Assembly (NCBI RefSeq): GCF_001941845.1
Contig: NZ_CP018870.1
Location: 1,240,001 to 1,304,000, forward strand
Origin: Streptomyces sp. TN58
GTDB lineage: Bacteria; Actinomycetota; Actinomycetes; Streptomycetales; Streptomycetaceae
Direction of reading: 5' to 3'
DNA length: 64,000 nt
Below the pieces are notes generated by a model. The model did not search any database and had not been told where the DNA came from. It saw only the letters and a program-made list of their open reading frames with translations. The translations under genes were made by a program, and so were the position numbers. This document shows positions 42,692-53,380 of this stretch, in pieces (position 1 is the first letter of the stretch; each line of letters begins with the position of its first letter).

Positions 42692-44118
42692 CGGGCGGCG
42701 CCTTCCAGCGCGGCCCGCTGGGGGGCGGCTTCGCCGTGGCGGGCGGAGCCGGGCACCGGGGCGCCGGCGGGAGCCGCGGGGTGCCGGTGCGCGCCGGCGG
42801 CGGGTACGGCCGTCAGGCGGACCAGGCGGACGCGTTCCGCACGGTTGCGGCCGACCCTGCGGACGGACAGCTTCCATCCGGGGAGGTCCGCGCGGTCCCC
42901 GGGTGCGGGGATCCGGCCGAGCAGGTCGGCGACGAGGCCGGCGACGGTCTCGTAGGGGCCCTCGGGCACCTCCAGGCCTATCCGGCGCAGCGTCTGCACG
43001 CGGCAGCTGCCGTCGGCATCCCAGGAGGGGCGGCCGTCCTCGGCGGGTACGGCGGCCAGCTCGGGGGTCTCGTCCTCGGCGAGGTCGTGCTCGTCGCGGA
43101 CCTCGCCGACGAGTTCCTCCACGATGTCCTCCAGGGTGACGACGCCGGCGGTGCCGCCGTACTCGTCGACGACCACGGCCATGGGCTGCTCGCTGCGCAG
43201 CCGCTCCAGCAGCGGCTGCACCGGGAGGGAGCCGGGGACCAGCAGCGGCGCGACGCAGATCCGGCCGACGGTGGTGCGGTCGCGTTCGGCCTCGGGCACG
43301 GCGAGGGCGTCCTTGAGGTGGACGACGCCGGTGATCTCGTCGATGCGTTCGCGGTAGACCGGGAAGCGGGACAGGCCGGTGGCGCGGGTCAGGTTCAGCA
43401 CGTCGGCCGCGGTGGCCGTGTGCTGGAGGGCGCTGACCTTCACGCGGGGGGTCATGACGTGCTGGGCGGTGAGCTCGCCCAGCGACAGGGTCCGTACGAA
43501 GAGGTCGGCGGTGTCCTGTTCGAGGGCGCCTGCCTGGGCCGAATGGCGGACCAGGGAGACCAGTTCGCCCGGGGTGCGGGCGGAGGCCATCTCCTCGGTG
43601 GGCTCCACGCCGAGCGCCCGTACGAGCCGGTTGGCGACGGCGTTCAGGCCGGCGATGACCGGCCGGAAGAGGCGGGAGAAGGCGTTCTGCGGGCCGGCGA
43701 CGAAGCGGGCCACCTGGAGGGGCCGGGAGACCGCCCAGTTCTTCGGGACGAGTTCACCCACGACCATCTGGACGGCGGAGGCGAGCAGCATGCCGATGAC
43801 GACGGCGACGCCGGAGACGGCTCCCTTCGGCAGGCCGGTCGCGGTGAGCGGCCCGGCCAGCAGCGCGGCGAGGGCGGGCTCGGCGAGCATGCCGACCACG
43901 AGGGAGGTGATGGTGATGCCCAGCTGGGTGCCGGAGAGCTGGAAGGACAGCTCCCGCAGGGCCTTGACGACCGTGCGGGCGCGGCGGTCTCCGTCGGCTG
44001 CGGCGCGCTCCGCCTCGGGGCGTTCCACCGTGACGAGGCCGAACTCGGCCGCCACGAAGAATCCGTTGGCGAGGATCAGGGCGAACGCCGCCGCGAGCAG
44101 GAGTAGCGGGATGGTCAT
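42688..44118 (-). CDS. CNNM/CorC-type membrane protein with CBS and transporter-associated domains (first of a pair)
   Basis: The 476-residue protein starts at the ATG at 44116-44118. It has the DUF21 domain (MTIPLLLLAAAFALILANGF, GELVPKNWAVSRP), a CBS pair (HVMTPRVKVSALQHTATAAD and AVVVDEYGGTAGVVTLEDIVEEL) and a C-terminal CorC_HlyC-like beta domain (RVQTLRRIGLEVPEGPYETVAGLV). Known members contribute to magnesium homeostasis or efflux; the often used name haemolysin is historical. The two tandem genes probably form a heteromeric unit, which is inference. Confidence 0.92.
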   Translation of the reverse strand: MTIPLLLLAAAFALILANGFFVAAEFGLVTVERPEAERAAADGDRRARTVVKALRELSFQLSGTQLGITITSLVVGMLAEPALAALLAGPLTATGLPKGAVSGVAVVIGMLLASAVQMVVGELVPKNWAVSRPLQVARFVAGPQNAFSRLFRPVIAGLNAVANRLVRALGVEPTEEMASARTPGELVSLVRHSAQAGALEQDTADLFVRTLSLGELTAQHVMTPRVKVSALQHTATAADVLNLTRATGLSRFPVYRERIDEITGVVHLKDALAVPEAERDRTTVGRICVAPLLVPGSLPVQPLLERLRSEQPMAVVVDEYGGTAGVVTLEDIVEELVGEVRDEHDLAEDETPELAAVPAEDGRPSWDADGSCRVQTLRRIGLEVPEGPYETVAGLVADLLGRIPAPGDRADLPGWKLSVRRVGRNRAERVRLVRLTAVPAAGAHRHPAAPAGAPVPGSARHGEAAPQRAALEGAAR

Positions 44119-44318
44119 GCCGCCGCCTCCGGAGGGAGGGCGGCGCGGGTATTACCGGACGATCCGTCCATTGCTGGAGGGAGTCACTCCTTGAGTAGCA
44201 GGTGCCCGCGGGCCTCGGGGTCCCGGGGCCGGTGGGAGGGCGCACGGCTGCGCCCCGCCACCAGGTTAGTCATTGAGATCGCGGCCGCAACGGTACGCGG
44301 CTGCGGGCGTCGGCGGGG

Positions 44319-44783
44319 TCACTGGTCGTTTGTGCCGGTTCCATGTGTTTCGACGAGGGCGCGCAGGGCGCGCGCGTCGCTGATGGCCTGCTGCCTGGCC
44401 ACGCCCGGCTGGATGCCGAGCGCGGGCAGGCTGGTGCCGTCACTGAGGTCCAGGAACACCCACGGGTCGCCGGGGCGGAGGTTGACCCGGAGGATCTCCG
44501 CCCAGGCCAGACGGCGGACGTTGGTGAGGTTGACGACGGTGACGCCGTCCTCGTCCGCGGTCACCTTGGGGCGGCTGAGCAGGACGAGTACGGAGCTCAG
44601 CAGGACGGCGGTGAAGACGAAGCTGATCCGCTCGCCGGGGCTGAGGTTCTCCAGCAGCACGGCGATGGCCGTGATGGTGGCGAACATGGCGAGCCCGACG
44701 CCCAGCAGGACGGCCCGGGTGCGGGTCGGCCGGAAGGTGACCGGCAGGGCGGGCGGTACGGGCGGGGCGGCGGACTCGGCCAT
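44319..44783 (-). CDS. PH-like domain membrane protein
   Basis: The 154-residue protein has two membrane helices (about 24-43 and 53-70) followed by a short beta-rich PH-like domain (VTADEDGVTVVNLTNVRRLAWAEILRVNL, in parts). This arrangement is usual for the actinobacterial bacterial-PH proteins that sit next to hisG. Function is unknown. It is on the same strand as hisG and 63 bases downstream of its stop, so it may be cotranscribed. Confidence 0.8.
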   Translation of the reverse strand: MAESAAPPVPPALPVTFRPTRTRAVLLGVGLAMFATITAIAVLLENLSPGERISFVFTAVLLSSVLVLLSRPKVTADEDGVTVVNLTNVRRLAWAEILRVNLRPGDPWVFLDLSDGTSLPALGIQPGVARQQAISDARALRALVETHGTGTNDQ

Positions 44784-44846
44784 GGTGCGTTGCCTTCTGG
44801 GTGGCGTACGGGCGAGGGGGCGGCGTGCCGGTGGGCACGCGGGTCC

Positions 44847-45695
44847 TCAGAGGCGGCAGGCGTGGATCGAGGTGGTGAGGATCGCGCGGGCGCCGAGCTC
44901 GTACAGGTCGTCCATGATGCGCTGGGCCTCCTTGGCGGGGACCATGGCGCGGACCGCGACCCAGCCCTCGTTGTGGAGCGGGGAGACGGTCGGCGACTCC
45001 AGGCCCGGGGTGAGGGCGACCGCGCGCTCCAGGTGCTCGGCGCGGCAGTCGTAGTCCATCATCACGTAGCTGCGGGCCACGAGGACGCCCTGCAGGCGGC
45101 GCAGGAACTGCTGGACCTGCGGGTCGTCGGCGTCGGCGGCGTTGCCGCGGATGACGACGGCCTCGGAGGTGAGGATGGGCTCGCCGATGACCTCCAGGCC
45201 GGCGTTGCGCAGGCTGGTGCCGGTCTCGACGACATCGGCGATGATCTGGGCGACGCCGAGCTGGATGGCGGTCTCGACGGCGCCGTCGAGGTGTACGACG
45301 GAGGCGTCGATGCCCTGGTCGGCGAGGTGCTTGGCGACGATTCCCTCGTACGAGGTCGCGATGGTCATCCCGGTGAAGTCCTCGGGGCCCTTCGCGGTGC
45401 CGGGTGTGGTGGCGTAGCGGAAGGTGGAGCGCCCGAAGTTCAGCGGGAGGATCTCCTCGGCGCTGGCGCCGGAGTCGAGCAGCAGGTCGCGGCCGGTGAT
45501 GCCGATGTCGAGCTTGCCGGAGGAGACGTAGATCGCGATGTCCTTGGGGCGGAGGTAGAAGAACTCCACCTCGTTCTCGGGGTCGACGACCACGAGTTCC
45601 TTGGACTCCTTGCGCATCCGGTAGCCGGCCTCATGGAGCATCGCCGACGCCGGTCCGGAGAGTGAACCCTTGTTGGGGACGGCGATGCGCAGCAT
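44847..45695 (-). CDS. hisG: ATP phosphoribosyltransferase, long form
   Basis: HisG condenses ATP and PRPP, the first and feedback-controlled step of histidine synthesis. The 282-residue long form begins MLRIAVPNKGSLSGPASAML. It has the catalytic domains with a DVVETGTSLRNAGLEVIGEPI PRPP-type loop (about 155-175, in parts) and a C-terminal ACT-like regulatory domain (PTVSPLHNEGWVAVRAMV). It follows hisE with a 72-base gap, the standard actinobacterial pair, and the riboflavin genes run in the same direction upstream. Confidence 0.96.
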   Translation of the reverse strand: MLRIAVPNKGSLSGPASAMLHEAGYRMRKESKELVVVDPENEVEFFYLRPKDIAIYVSSGKLDIGITGRDLLLDSGASAEEILPLNFGRSTFRYATTPGTAKGPEDFTGMTIATSYEGIVAKHLADQGIDASVVHLDGAVETAIQLGVAQIIADVVETGTSLRNAGLEVIGEPILTSEAVVIRGNAADADDPQVQQFLRRLQGVLVARSYVMMDYDCRAEHLERAVALTPGLESPTVSPLHNEGWVAVRAMVPAKEAQRIMDDLYELGARAILTTSIHACRL

Positions 45696-45767
45696 GGGGC
45701 TTCCTTTGATGCGTGGTGTGCGTGGTTTGCGTGGGTGCGGACGGGCGGGTGCGGACCCGGCCCGGGC

Positions 45768-46049
45768 TCAGAGGTGCGCGTAGACGTCGTCGAGGGAGAT
45801 CCCGCGCGCGACCATCATCACCTGGACGTGGTAGAGCAGCTGGGAGATCTCCTCGGCGGCGGCTTCCTTGCCCTCGTACTCGGCGGCCATCCAGACCTCG
45901 GCGGCCTCCTCGACGACCTTCTTGCCGATGGCATGGACGCCCTTGTGGACGAGCTCGGCGGTGCGGGAGGTGCTGGGGTCGCCTTCGACGGCCTTGTGCT
46001 GGAGCTCGGTGAAGAGCTCTTCGAAGGTCTTGGAGGGTTTGTTCGCCAT
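45768..46049 (-). CDS. hisE: Phosphoribosyl-ATP pyrophosphatase
   Basis: HisE hydrolyses phosphoribosyl-ATP to phosphoribosyl-AMP, the second step of histidine synthesis. The ATG at 46047-46049 gives 93 residues ([16 protein letters not shown]). The all-alpha MazG-like motif [16 protein letters not shown] and [16 protein letters not shown] carries the metal-binding acidic residues. It is located between ribH and hisG, with 61 bases to ribH. Confidence 0.95.
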   Translation of the reverse strand: MANKPSKTFEELFTELQHKAVEGDPSTSRTAELVHKGVHAIGKKVVEEAAEVWMAAEYEGKEAAAEEISQLLYHVQVMMVARGISLDDVYAHL

Positions 46050-46110
46050 GATGTCCCTAGAGTAGAGGCTCACCCGGGTGCCCCGGTGCCGGGGTTCACT
46101 CCTCGGACAC

Positions 46111-46596
46111 TCAGCGCCAGGGTTCACTGACGGTGCGCAGGGTCATGGCGGTGGAGACGGCGGCGGTGACCGCTTCGTGGCCCTTGTCCTCGTTCGATCC
46201 TTCGAGTCCGGCGCGGTCCAGTGCCTGCTCGTCGTTGTCGCAGGTCAGTACGCCGAAGCCGACGGGAACCCCGGTGTCGATGGACACCTGGACCAGGCCC
46301 TGGGTGACGCCCTGGCAGACGTAGTCGAAGTGGGGGGTGCCTCCGCGGATGACGACGCCGAGGGCGACGATGGCGTCGTAGCCGCGCCCGGCGAGGACCT
46401 TCGCCACGACCGGGAGCTCGAAGCTGCCGGGGACGCGGAGCAGGGTGGGCTCGTCGATGCCCAGCTCGTGCAGGGCCCGCAGGGCGCCGTCGACCAGTCC
46501 GTCCATGACCTTCTCGTGCCACTGGGCCGCGATCACGGCGACTCGCAGGTCTCCGCAGTTCTTCACGCTCAGTTCGGGTGCGCCCTTGCCGCTCAC
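46111..46596 (-). CDS. ribH: 6,7-dimethyl-8-ribityllumazine synthase
   Basis: RibH condenses 5-amino-6-ribitylaminouracil with 3,4-dihydroxy-2-butanone-4-phosphate. The 161-residue protein has the family motifs [33 protein letters not shown] and the phosphate-binding [11 protein letters not shown] with its catalytic His. It is the last rib gene in the operon, 51 bases from ribBA. Confidence 0.97.
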   Translation of the reverse strand: MSGKGAPELSVKNCGDLRVAVIAAQWHEKVMDGLVDGALRALHELGIDEPTLLRVPGSFELPVVAKVLAGRGYDAIVALGVVIRGGTPHFDYVCQGVTQGLVQVSIDTGVPVGFGVLTCDNDEQALDRAGLEGSNEDKGHEAVTAAVSTAMTLRTVSEPWR

Positions 46597-46647
46597 AGCT
46601 CTGCTCCTCGGTGGTCGGTGGATGTACGTACGGGTGGTGGTGCTTGC

Positions 46648-47937
46648 TTACTGGTTGCCGCAGGCGGACGTGGTCACGGCCCCGTCCAGCCAGGGCAGGT
46701 CGTGGCCCATCCGGTCCCGCTTGGTGCGCAGGTACCGCAGGTTGTGCTCGCCCGCCTCGACCGGCATGGCCTCCCGGCTGGTGACCGTGATGCCGTGCCG
46801 TTCCAGGGCGGCGGACTTGTCGGGGTTGTTGGTCAGCAGGCGGACGCCGTGGACGCCGAGGTCGGCGAGGATCTGCGCGCCGGCGGCGTAGTCGCGGGCG
46901 TCGGCGGGCAGGCCCAGTTCCAGGTTGGCGTCGAGGGTGTCGCGGCCGCGTTCCTGGAGTTCGTAGGCGCGCAGCTTGGACAGCAGTCCGATGCCGCGGC
47001 CCTCGTGGCCGCGCAGGTAGACGACGACGCCGCGGCCCTCGGTCTTGATGCGTTCCATGGAGGCGTGCAGCTGGGGGCCGCAGTCGCAGCGCTGGGAGGC
47101 GAAGATGTCGCCGGTCAGGCACTCGGAGTGCATGCGGACCAGGATGTCGGAGCCGTCGCCGATGTCGCCGTGGACGAGTGCGACGTGTTCGACGCCGTCG
47201 ACGGTGGAGCGGTAGCCGTGGGCGGTGAAGTCGCCGAACGCGGTCGGCAGGTTGACCTCGGCCTCGCGGCGGACGGTGGGTTCGGCGGAGCGGCGGTAGG
47301 CGATCAGGTCCTCGATGGAGGTGATCGTCAGGCCGTGCTTGCGGGCGAAGGGGATCAGCTCGGGCAGGCGCAGCATGACGCCGTCCTCGCCGGCGATCTC
47401 CACGATGGCGCCGGCCGGGCGCAGGCCGGCGAGGCGGGCGAGGTCGACGGCGGCCTCGGTGTGGCCGTTGCGGACGAGGACGCCGCCGGGCTTGGCGCGC
47501 AGGGGGAAGACGTGGCCGGGGCGGACGAAGTCGCCGGGGCCGCTGACGCCGTCGGCGAGGAGGCGCAGGGTGGTGGCGCGGTCGGCGGCGGAGATGCCGG
47601 TGGTGACGCCGTGGGCGGCACTCGCGTCGACGGAGACGGTGAAGGCGGTCTTCATCGACTCGGTGTTGTTCTGGACCATCTGCGGGAGTTCGAGGCGGTC
47701 GAGCTCCGGGCCCTCCATGGGGGCGCAGATCAGGCCGCGGCACTCGCTCATCATGAAGGCGACGATCTCGGGGGTGGCCTTCTCGGCGGCGATGACGAGG
47801 TCGCCCTCGTTCTCGCGGTCCTCGTCGTCGACGACGACGACGGGCCGGCCGGCCGCGATGTCGCGGATCGCCTGTTCGACGGGGTCGAGGCGGAAGGTCT
47901 CTTCGGGGATGTCGGGCACGGGCTTGAGGGTGGTCAT
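46648..47937 (-). CDS. ribBA: Bifunctional DHBP synthase and GTP cyclohydrolase II
   Basis: The N-terminal half (about 1-210) is Rib[17 protein letters not shown] and the RPGHVFPL and [14 protein letters not shown] motifs. The C-terminal half (about 215-429) is RibA with the zinc ligands in [20 protein letters not shown] and the GRGIGL region. Together they make dihydroxybutanone phosphate and the pyrimidine precursor of riboflavin. The start is the ATG at 47935-47937, overlapping the stop of ribM by an ATGA. The protein has 429 residues. Confidence 0.96.
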   Translation of the reverse strand: MTTLKPVPDIPEETFRLDPVEQAIRDIAAGRPVVVVDDEDRENEGDLVIAAEKATPEIVAFMMSECRGLICAPMEGPELDRLELPQMVQNNTESMKTAFTVSVDASAAHGVTTGISAADRATTLRLLADGVSGPGDFVRPGHVFPLRAKPGGVLVRNGHTEAAVDLARLAGLRPAGAIVEIAGEDGVMLRLPELIPFARKHGLTITSIEDLIAYRRSAEPTVRREAEVNLPTAFGDFTAHGYRSTVDGVEHVALVHGDIGDGSDILVRMHSECLTGDIFASQRCDCGPQLHASMERIKTEGRGVVVYLRGHEGRGIGLLSKLRAYELQERGRDTLDANLELGLPADARDYAAGAQILADLGVHGVRLLTNNPDKSAALERHGITVTSREAMPVEAGEHNLRYLRTKRDRMGHDLPWLDGAVTTSACGNQ

Positions 47938-48587
47938 GCCGCTGCTCCTTCGAGGGCCGGGGCGGGGGTGGTGCGGGAGCGCTGGTACCAGTCGTAGGCG
48001 CCCCACACCACGAGGGCGAAGTAGACGACGTAGACCAGGCCGGAGAAGGCCAGTCCGCCGGTGAAGGCGAGGGGGACGCCGACGAGGTCCACGAGGAGCC
48101 AGGCGAACCAGAACTCGACGAGGCCGCGGGCCTGGGCGACCATCGCGACGATGGTGCCGACGAAGATGTAGGCGTCGGCCCAGGGGCTCCAGGACAGCGT
48201 CGGGTAGAGCGTGAAGAGGCCGCCGACGGCGAGGGTGCCGAGGGCCGCGCCGCCGAGGAGCAGTGCGCGTTCGGTCCAGGTGGCGGTGCGTACGGCGATG
48301 GAGCCGTCCTGGGCCTGCTGCCTGCCGCGGTGCCAGGCGGTCCAGCCGAAGACGGCGACGCCGATGACGAGGAGCTGCTTGCCGACGCCGCCGGCGAGGT
48401 GCGCGGAGGCGTAGGCGGCGATGAGGATCAGTCCGGAGAGCAGCTGGGCGGGCCAGGTCCATATGGAGCGGCGCCAGCCGAGGGCGAGTGCGGCCAGGCC
48501 CATCAGGTTGCCGATCATGTCGGACCAGATGACCTTCTGGCCGAAGACGGTGAAGGCTTCCGCGTTGAGCCAGTTCAGGGCGGTCAC
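47934..48587 (-). CDS. ribM: PnuC-type transporter, probable riboflavin transporter RibM
   Basis: The GTG at 48585-48587 overlaps the ribE stop and gives [21 protein letters not shown], 217 residues with about seven membrane helices and the family segment [19 protein letters not shown]. PnuC proteins move nicotinamide riboside or related vitamins. In Streptomyces davaonensis the same gene between ribE and ribA (RibM) transports riboflavin and roseoflavin. The position in this operon and the shared FMN riboswitch favour riboflavin, which is inference. Confidence 0.85.
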   Translation of the reverse strand: MTALNWLNAEAFTVFGQKVIWSDMIGNLMGLAALALGWRRSIWTWPAQLLSGLILIAAYASAHLAGGVGKQLLVIGVAVFGWTAWHRGRQQAQDGSIAVRTATWTERALLLGGAALGTLAVGGLFTLYPTLSWSPWADAYIFVGTIVAMVAQARGLVEFWFAWLLVDLVGVPLAFTGGLAFSGLVYVVYFALVVWGAYDWYQRSRTTPAPALEGAAA

Positions 48588-49213
48588 CGGGCTTCTCCCG
48601 CCGGGTCCGCGTGCAGCGGGTCCACGCCGGCGGCGAGGAGGCGTTCGACGTACTTCGCGAGGACGTCGACTTCGAGGTTGACCGGGTCGCCGGGCTGCTT
48701 GAGGCCGAGGGTGGTCAGCGCGAGGGTGGTGGGGATGAGGCTGATGGTGAACCAGTCGGCTGCGGCCTCGACCACGGTGAGGCTGACGCCGTCGACGGTG
48801 ATGGAGCCCTTCTCGACGACGTAGCGGGAGAGGTTGCGCGGGAGGGCGACCTTGACGATCTCCCAGTGCTCGGAGGGGGTGCGGGAGAGGATCTCGCCGG
48901 TGCCGTCGACGTGGCCCTGGACCAGGTGGCCGCCGAGCCGTCCGCCGAGGGCCATAGGGCGCTCCAGGTTGACGCGGGAGCCCTTGGCCAGGGCGCCGAG
49001 GCTGGAGCGGTTGAGGGTCTCCTGCATGACGTCGGCGGTGAACTCGCCGTCGGCGGTCTCGACGACGGTCAGGCAGACGCCGTTGACGGCGATGGAGTCG
49101 CCGTGCTTGGCGTCCTCGGTGACGAGGGGGCCGCGCAGCCGGAAGCGGGAGGCTTCCTGGAGCGGCTCGACGGCGGTGACCTCGCCCAGTTCTTCGACGA
49201 TTCCGGTGAACAC
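48584..49213 (-). CDS. ribE: Riboflavin synthase, alpha chain
   Basis: Riboflavin synthase dismutates two dimethylribityllumazine molecules to riboflavin. The 209-residue protein starts [12 protein letters not shown] and shows the two homologous lumazine-binding repeats ([15 protein letters not shown] and [15 protein letters not shown]). It directly follows ribD, one base apart, and overlaps ribM by 4 bases. Confidence 0.96.
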   Translation of the reverse strand: MFTGIVEELGEVTAVEPLQEASRFRLRGPLVTEDAKHGDSIAVNGVCLTVVETADGEFTADVMQETLNRSSLGALAKGSRVNLERPMALGGRLGGHLVQGHVDGTGEILSRTPSEHWEIVKVALPRNLSRYVVEKGSITVDGVSLTVVEAAADWFTISLIPTTLALTTLGLKQPGDPVNLEVDVLAKYVERLLAAGVDPLHADPAGEAR

Positions 49214-50332
49214 TCAGTGCTCCTTGGGGGCGGTGGCGGGAAGGGCGGTGATGCGCAGGTCGGGGCCCACGCGGACGGCCTCGGTGATGTCGAGGCGCAG
49301 GGCGTGGGAGATGTTCGTGACGCCCGCGTCGGCGAGGGCGGCGGGGCCGGCGCCGAGCAGGGCGGGGGCGAGGTAGCCGACGACGCGGTCGACGGTGCCG
49401 GCTTCGAGGAAGGCGCCCGCGAGGGTGGGGCCGCCTTCGAGGAGGAGGGAGCGCACGCCGCGGGCGTACAGCTCGGCGAGGAGCCGGTCGAGGGGGACGC
49501 GTCCGTCGTGCAGGGGCAGCCGGAGCAGGTCGGCGCCGGGCAGGTGGCGGGTGTCGGCGTCCTCGGCGACGACGAGCAGCGTGGGCGCGGCGTCGTCGAG
49601 GATGCGGGCGGTCGGCCGGAGGCCGGCGCGGGTGTCGAGGGCCACGCGCAGGGGCTGGGTGGCGCCGTCGATGCCGCGGACGGCCAGGTGCGGGTCGTCG
49701 GCGCGCAGGGTGCCGCCGCCGACGAGGACGGCGTCGGCCTCGGCGCGCAGGCGGTGGACGTCCGCGCGGGATTCGGCGGAGCTGATCCAGCGGCTGCTGC
49801 CGTCGGCGGCGGCGCTGCGGCCGTCGAGGGTGGCGGCGTACTTCCAGGTGACATGGGGCCGGCCGAGGCGTACGGAGGTCAGCCAGGCGGTGTTGACGGC
49901 CTCGGCCTCGGCCTGGAGCAGGCCGGCCTCGGTGTCGATCCCGGCGGCGCGCAGGGTGGCGGCGCCGCCGCTGGCCTGCGGGTTCGGGTCGGGGACGGCG
50001 TAGACGACGCGGGTGACGCCGGCGTCGGCGAGGGCCCGGGCGCAGGGTCCGGTGCGGCCGGTGTGGTTGCAGGGTTCGAGGGTGACGTAGGCGGTGCCGC
50101 CTCGGGCGGCGGAGCCTGCGGCGCGCAGGGCGTGGACCTCGGCGTGCGGTCCGCCGGCCCGCTGGTGCCAGCCCTCGCCGACGACGGTGCCGCAGGCGTC
50201 GGTGATGACGCAGCCGACGACCGGGTTGGGGCTGGTGGAACCGAGTCCGCGGGCGGCCAGCTCGACGGCTCGTCGCATGGCACGGGTTCCCGCGTCGGGT
50301 GCGGGTGCTGCGTGCGCGGCGTGTGTCGCCAC
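49214..50332 (-). CDS. ribD: Bifunctional riboflavin deaminase/reductase
   Basis: RibD deaminates and then reduces the pyrimidine intermediate. The 372-residue protein has an N-terminal deaminase domain with the zinc motifs GGPHAEVHAL and PCNHTGRTGPC (about 60-95) and a C-terminal reductase domain (WKYAATLDGRSAA, VLVGGGTLRADDP, LLLEGGPTLAGAFL). It is the first gene of the riboflavin operon, with the FMN riboswitch upstream. Confidence 0.95.
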   Translation of the reverse strand: MATHAAHAAPAPDAGTRAMRRAVELAARGLGSTSPNPVVGCVITDACGTVVGEGWHQRAGGPHAEVHALRAAGSAARGGTAYVTLEPCNHTGRTGPCARALADAGVTRVVYAVPDPNPQASGGAATLRAAGIDTEAGLLQAEAEAVNTAWLTSVRLGRPHVTWKYAATLDGRSAAADGSSRWISSAESRADVHRLRAEADAVLVGGGTLRADDPHLAVRGIDGATQPLRVALDTRAGLRPTARILDDAAPTLLVVAEDADTRHLPGADLLRLPLHDGRVPLDRLLAELYARGVRSLLLEGGPTLAGAFLEAGTVDRVVGYLAPALLGAGPAALADAGVTNISHALRLDITEAVRVGPDLRITALPATAPKEH

Positions 50333-50503
50333 CGGGTCCTCCTGCCTCGTCGGGCACGGACTCCGGGGCCTGTCGGGATACGACAGATGAAGCGGAACAG
50401 CTCACGTGGGGACGCCGAGGCCGGTGAAACGGTTCGACCGGGCGCATCCGACAGGGATGCGCCGATGAACCGCCGACGGCGGCGTACCGGTGACTGGCCC
50501 GCC

Positions 50504-50628
50504 GCGCACTGCCTCCCATCCGGACTTTAACCGTCGGTCCAGGAATTTCACCTGGTCAACCGGCCGCTGGCTGCGGACGGGTCGCGGACTATACCGCCGG
50601 TTCGGAATTACACCGACCCCGGAGTGCG
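50504..50628 (-). ncRNA. FMN riboswitch (RFN element)
   Basis: Read on the minus strand the region has the conserved RFN blocks: CTCCGGGGTCGG, GTAATTCCGAACCGGCGGT, ATAGTCCGCGACCC, CCGGTTGACC, AGGTGAAATTCCTGGACCG, ACGGTTAAAGTCCGG and ATGGGAG. It lies about 170 bases upstream of ribD, so FMN is expected to switch off ribD-ribE-ribM-ribBA-ribH, most likely through translation or termination. Confidence 0.97.
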
Positions 50629-50837
50629 CTGCTACTGGTACTCCAGCCAGTTTGCCACGGCCGATCGCCCGCCATGCGGGTGATGTGGTGTGGCCTGGCT
50701 CACAGAGGGTGACTCGGGGGCTACGCCGGGGCGGGCCGGGTCTGGATCCGGGGGTGGGGCGGGCGCGGATCTGCGGCGAGGCCCGAGAACCGGTCGGGGC
50801 ACACCCGACCTCGGGTCCGGGCGAGGAGAAAGCGCTT

Positions 50838-50879
50838 TGGTCCAGACCTATTGACGGGTTGGTCTAGTCCTCTTAACGT
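50838..50879 (+). promoter_or_regulatory. Chitinase promoter with paired 12-bp direct repeats
   Basis: TGGTCCAGACCT at 50838-50849 and TGGTCTAGTCCT at 50860-50871 are the direct repeats typical of Streptomyces chitinase promoters. They flank and overlap TTGACG (50851-50856) and TAACGT (50874-50879), spaced 17 bases. The first repeat also resembles the palindromic core of a DasR site, so N-acetylglucosamine control is plausible. Confidence 0.75.
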
Positions 50880-51007
50880 TCCCTTCAACTTCCCGGGAAC
50901 GCCCGTCAGATGTGCGCACGTCACGGGCCAACACGCTTGCACACCCATCACGTTGTTCCACGCTGTGTCCACCCGTCACCTGCATCCTCCCCTCCCCAGG
51001 AGGCACA

Positions 51008-53365
51008 ATGCCGTCCCCCACACGCACGAGAGCGATGCTCCTGGCATCCGGCGCCGCAATCGCCGGACTGCTGGTCGGCGGACTCTCGGCGGGCGTATCG
51101 CACGCTGCCGACCACGAGAGCTGCCGCCCCGACGGCCTCTACAAGACCGCCGGCGTCGACGTGCCCTACTGCTCGGTCTACGACTCCGAAGGCCGCGAGA
51201 AGATGGGCGCCGACCACCAGCGCCGCGTCATCGGATACTTCACCGGCTGGCGCACGGGCAAGGACGGCACCCCCGCCTACCTGGCCAACGACATCCCGTG
51301 GTCCAAGGTCACCCATTTGAACTACGCCTTCGCCCACGTGGGCGCCGACAACAAGATCTCGGTCGGCACCGACAACGCGAACAACGCCGCCACCGGAATG
51401 ACCTGGCCGGGCGTCGCGGGAGCCGAGATGGACCCGGCGCTCCCCTACAAGGGCCACTTCAACCTGCTGAACAAATTCAAGAAGCAGTACCCCGACGTCA
51501 AGACGCTCATCTCGGTCGGCGGCTGGGCCGAGACCGGCGGATACTTCGGCGACGACGGCAACCGGGTCGCCTCCGGCGGCTTCTACTCGATGGCCACCAA
51601 CGCCGACGGATCCGTCAACCAGGCCGGCATCGACACCTTCGCCCAGTCCTCGGTCGACTTCATCCGCGCGTACGGGTTCAACGGCGTCGACATCGACTAC
51701 GAGTACCCGACCACGATGAAGGACGCGGGCAACCCGCTCGACTGGCAGCTGTCCAATGCCCGCCGCGCCGGCCTGGTCCAGGGCTACGCGGCCCTGATGA
51801 AGTCCCTGCGCGAGAAGCTCGACCGCGCCGGCGCCGCCGACGGCAAGCACTACCTGCTCACCGTCGCCGCCCCTTCCTCCGGCTACCTGCTGCGCGGCAT
51901 GGAGACGTACCAGGTCCAGAAGTACCTGGACTACGTCAACATCATGTCCTACGACCTGCACGGCGCCTGGAACGAGTACGTCGGGCCCAACGCCTCGCTC
52001 TTCGACGACGGCAAGGACGCCGAACTGGCCGCCGCGGGCGTCTACTCCACCTCCCAGTACGGCGGCATCGGCTACCTGAACACCGACTGGGCCTACCACT
52101 ACTTCCGCGGCTCGATGCCCGGCGGCCGCATCAACATCGGCCTGCCCTACTACACCCGCGGCTTCAAGAACGTGCAGGGCGGCACCGACGGCCTGTGGGG
52201 CAAGGCCCCCTCGACCACCTGCCCGGCCGGCGCGGGCCTGACCAAGTGCGGTGACGGCGCGGTCGGCATCGACAACCTGTGGCACGACAAGGACACCAAC
52301 GGGGCCGAGTCCCCGGCCGGCTCCAACCCGATGTGGCACGCCAAGAACCTGGAGAAGGGGGTCGTCGGCGACTACGTCACCAGGTACGGCTTCCCGGCGA
52401 ACACCACCCTGACCGGCACCTACGCCCGCAGGTACGACTCCACCCTGGTGGCGCCGTGGCTGTGGAACGCGCAGAAGAAGGTCTTCCTGTCCACCGAGGA
52501 CGAGCAGTCGGTGGCCGCCAAGGCCGACTACGTGGTGGACAAGGGCATCGGCGGCACGATGGTCTGGGAGCTCGCCGGCGACTACTCGTACAACGCGGCC
52601 AAGGGCCAGTACGAGATGGGTGACACGCTCACCGACACGATGTACCAGAAGTTCAAGTCGGCCTCCCCGTACGGCGCGAAGAAGGCGGGCTCGACCGCCC
52701 TGCCGACCCAGGCCGTGGACATCAGGACGGAGTTCACCGAGTTCAAGCTCGGCGACTCCAACTACCCGCTGACGCCGAAGCTGAAGATCACCAACAACAC
52801 CGGTTCCACGCTTCCCGGCGGCACCGAGTTCCAGTTCGACTACGGCACTTCGGCCCCGAACAACGCCTCCGACCAGTCCGGCTTCGGCACCGCCGTGATC
52901 AGCAGCGGCCACACCGGCCCCAACGTCGGCGGCCTCAAGGGCGACTTCCAGCGGGTCTCCCTGAAGCTCCCCGCCTGGCAGACCCTCGCCCCAGGCGCCT
53001 CCGTCGACCTCGCGTTCAACTACTACCTGCCGGTGTCCACCCCCTCCAACTGGACGGTGAACATCTCCGGCGCCACCTATGCCCTCGCCGGGGACCTGGC
53101 CCGCGGTACGACCCTGGTCCAGCCCGGCGGCGGCACCCAGCCCCCGACCACTCCGCCGACCACTCCCCCCACGACACCGCCGACCACGCCGCCGCCCACC
53201 GGCGGGACCTGCACCAACCCGGCGTACGTCGCGGGCACGGTCTACAACAGCGGCAACGTCGTCTCGCACAAGGGCCGCAACTGGAAGGCCCAGTGGTGGA
53301 CGCAGAACGAGGAACCCGGCACCACGGGTGACTGGGGCGTCTGGAAGGACCAGGGCGCCTGCTGA
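51008..53365 (+). CDS. Secreted family 18 chitinase with chitin-binding domain
   Basis: The ATG at 51008 has AGGAGG 5-6 bases upstream. The protein of 785 residues has a signal peptide (cleavage after about residue 33, SHA), a GH18 catalytic domain with the DxxDxDxE-type motif GVDIDYEYP at 226-234 (Glu232 as acid), and the ISVGGW strand near 168. A beta domain (about 590-700, beginning [20 protein letters not shown]) follows, then a Pro/Thr linker and a C-terminal CBM5/12-type domain (about 735-785). It hydrolyses extracellular chitin. From synteny it corresponds to the S. coelicolor chitinase next to the rib genes, though I would not insist on the chiI name. Confidence 0.93.
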   Translation: MPSPTRTRAMLLASGAAIAGLLVGGLSAGVSHAADHESCRPDGLYKTAGVDVPYCSVYDSEGREKMGADHQRRVIGYFTGWRTGKDGTPAYLANDIPWSKVTHLNYAFAHVGADNKISVGTDNANNAATGMTWPGVAGAEMDPALPYKGHFNLLNKFKKQYPDVKTLISVGGWAETGGYFGDDGNRVASGGFYSMATNADGSVNQAGIDTFAQSSVDFIRAYGFNGVDIDYEYPTTMKDAGNPLDWQLSNARRAGLVQGYAALMKSLREKLDRAGAADGKHYLLTVAAPSSGYLLRGMETYQVQKYLDYVNIMSYDLHGAWNEYVGPNASLFDDGKDAELAAAGVYSTSQYGGIGYLNTDWAYHYFRGSMPGGRINIGLPYYTRGFKNVQGGTDGLWGKAPSTTCPAGAGLTKCGDGAVGIDNLWHDKDTNGAESPAGSNPMWHAKNLEKGVVGDYVTRYGFPANTTLTGTYARRYDSTLVAPWLWNAQKKVFLSTEDEQSVAAKADYVVDKGIGGTMVWELAGDYSYNAAKGQYEMGDTLTDTMYQKFKSASPYGAKKAGSTALPTQAVDIRTEFTEFKLGDSNYPLTPKLKITNNTGSTLPGGTEFQFDYGTSAPNNASDQSGFGTAVISSGHTGPNVGGLKGDFQRVSLKLPAWQTLAPGASVDLAFNYYLPVSTPSNWTVNISGATYALAGDLARGTTLVQPGGGTQPPTTPPTTPPTTPPTTPPPTGGTCTNPAYVAGTVYNSGNVVSHKGRNWKAQWWTQNEEPGTTGDWGVWKDQGAC

Positions 53366-53380
53366 CAACGTGAGGACCCT

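Larger units (their letters stand above)
50333..51007. other. Divergent regulatory region between the riboflavin operon and the chitinase
   Basis: The 675 bases hold the ribD leader with the FMN riboswitch (50504-50628), the presumed rib promoter near 50640-50700 and, toward the right, the chitinase promoter and 5-prime leader. I see no protein gene between them. Confidence 0.6.
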
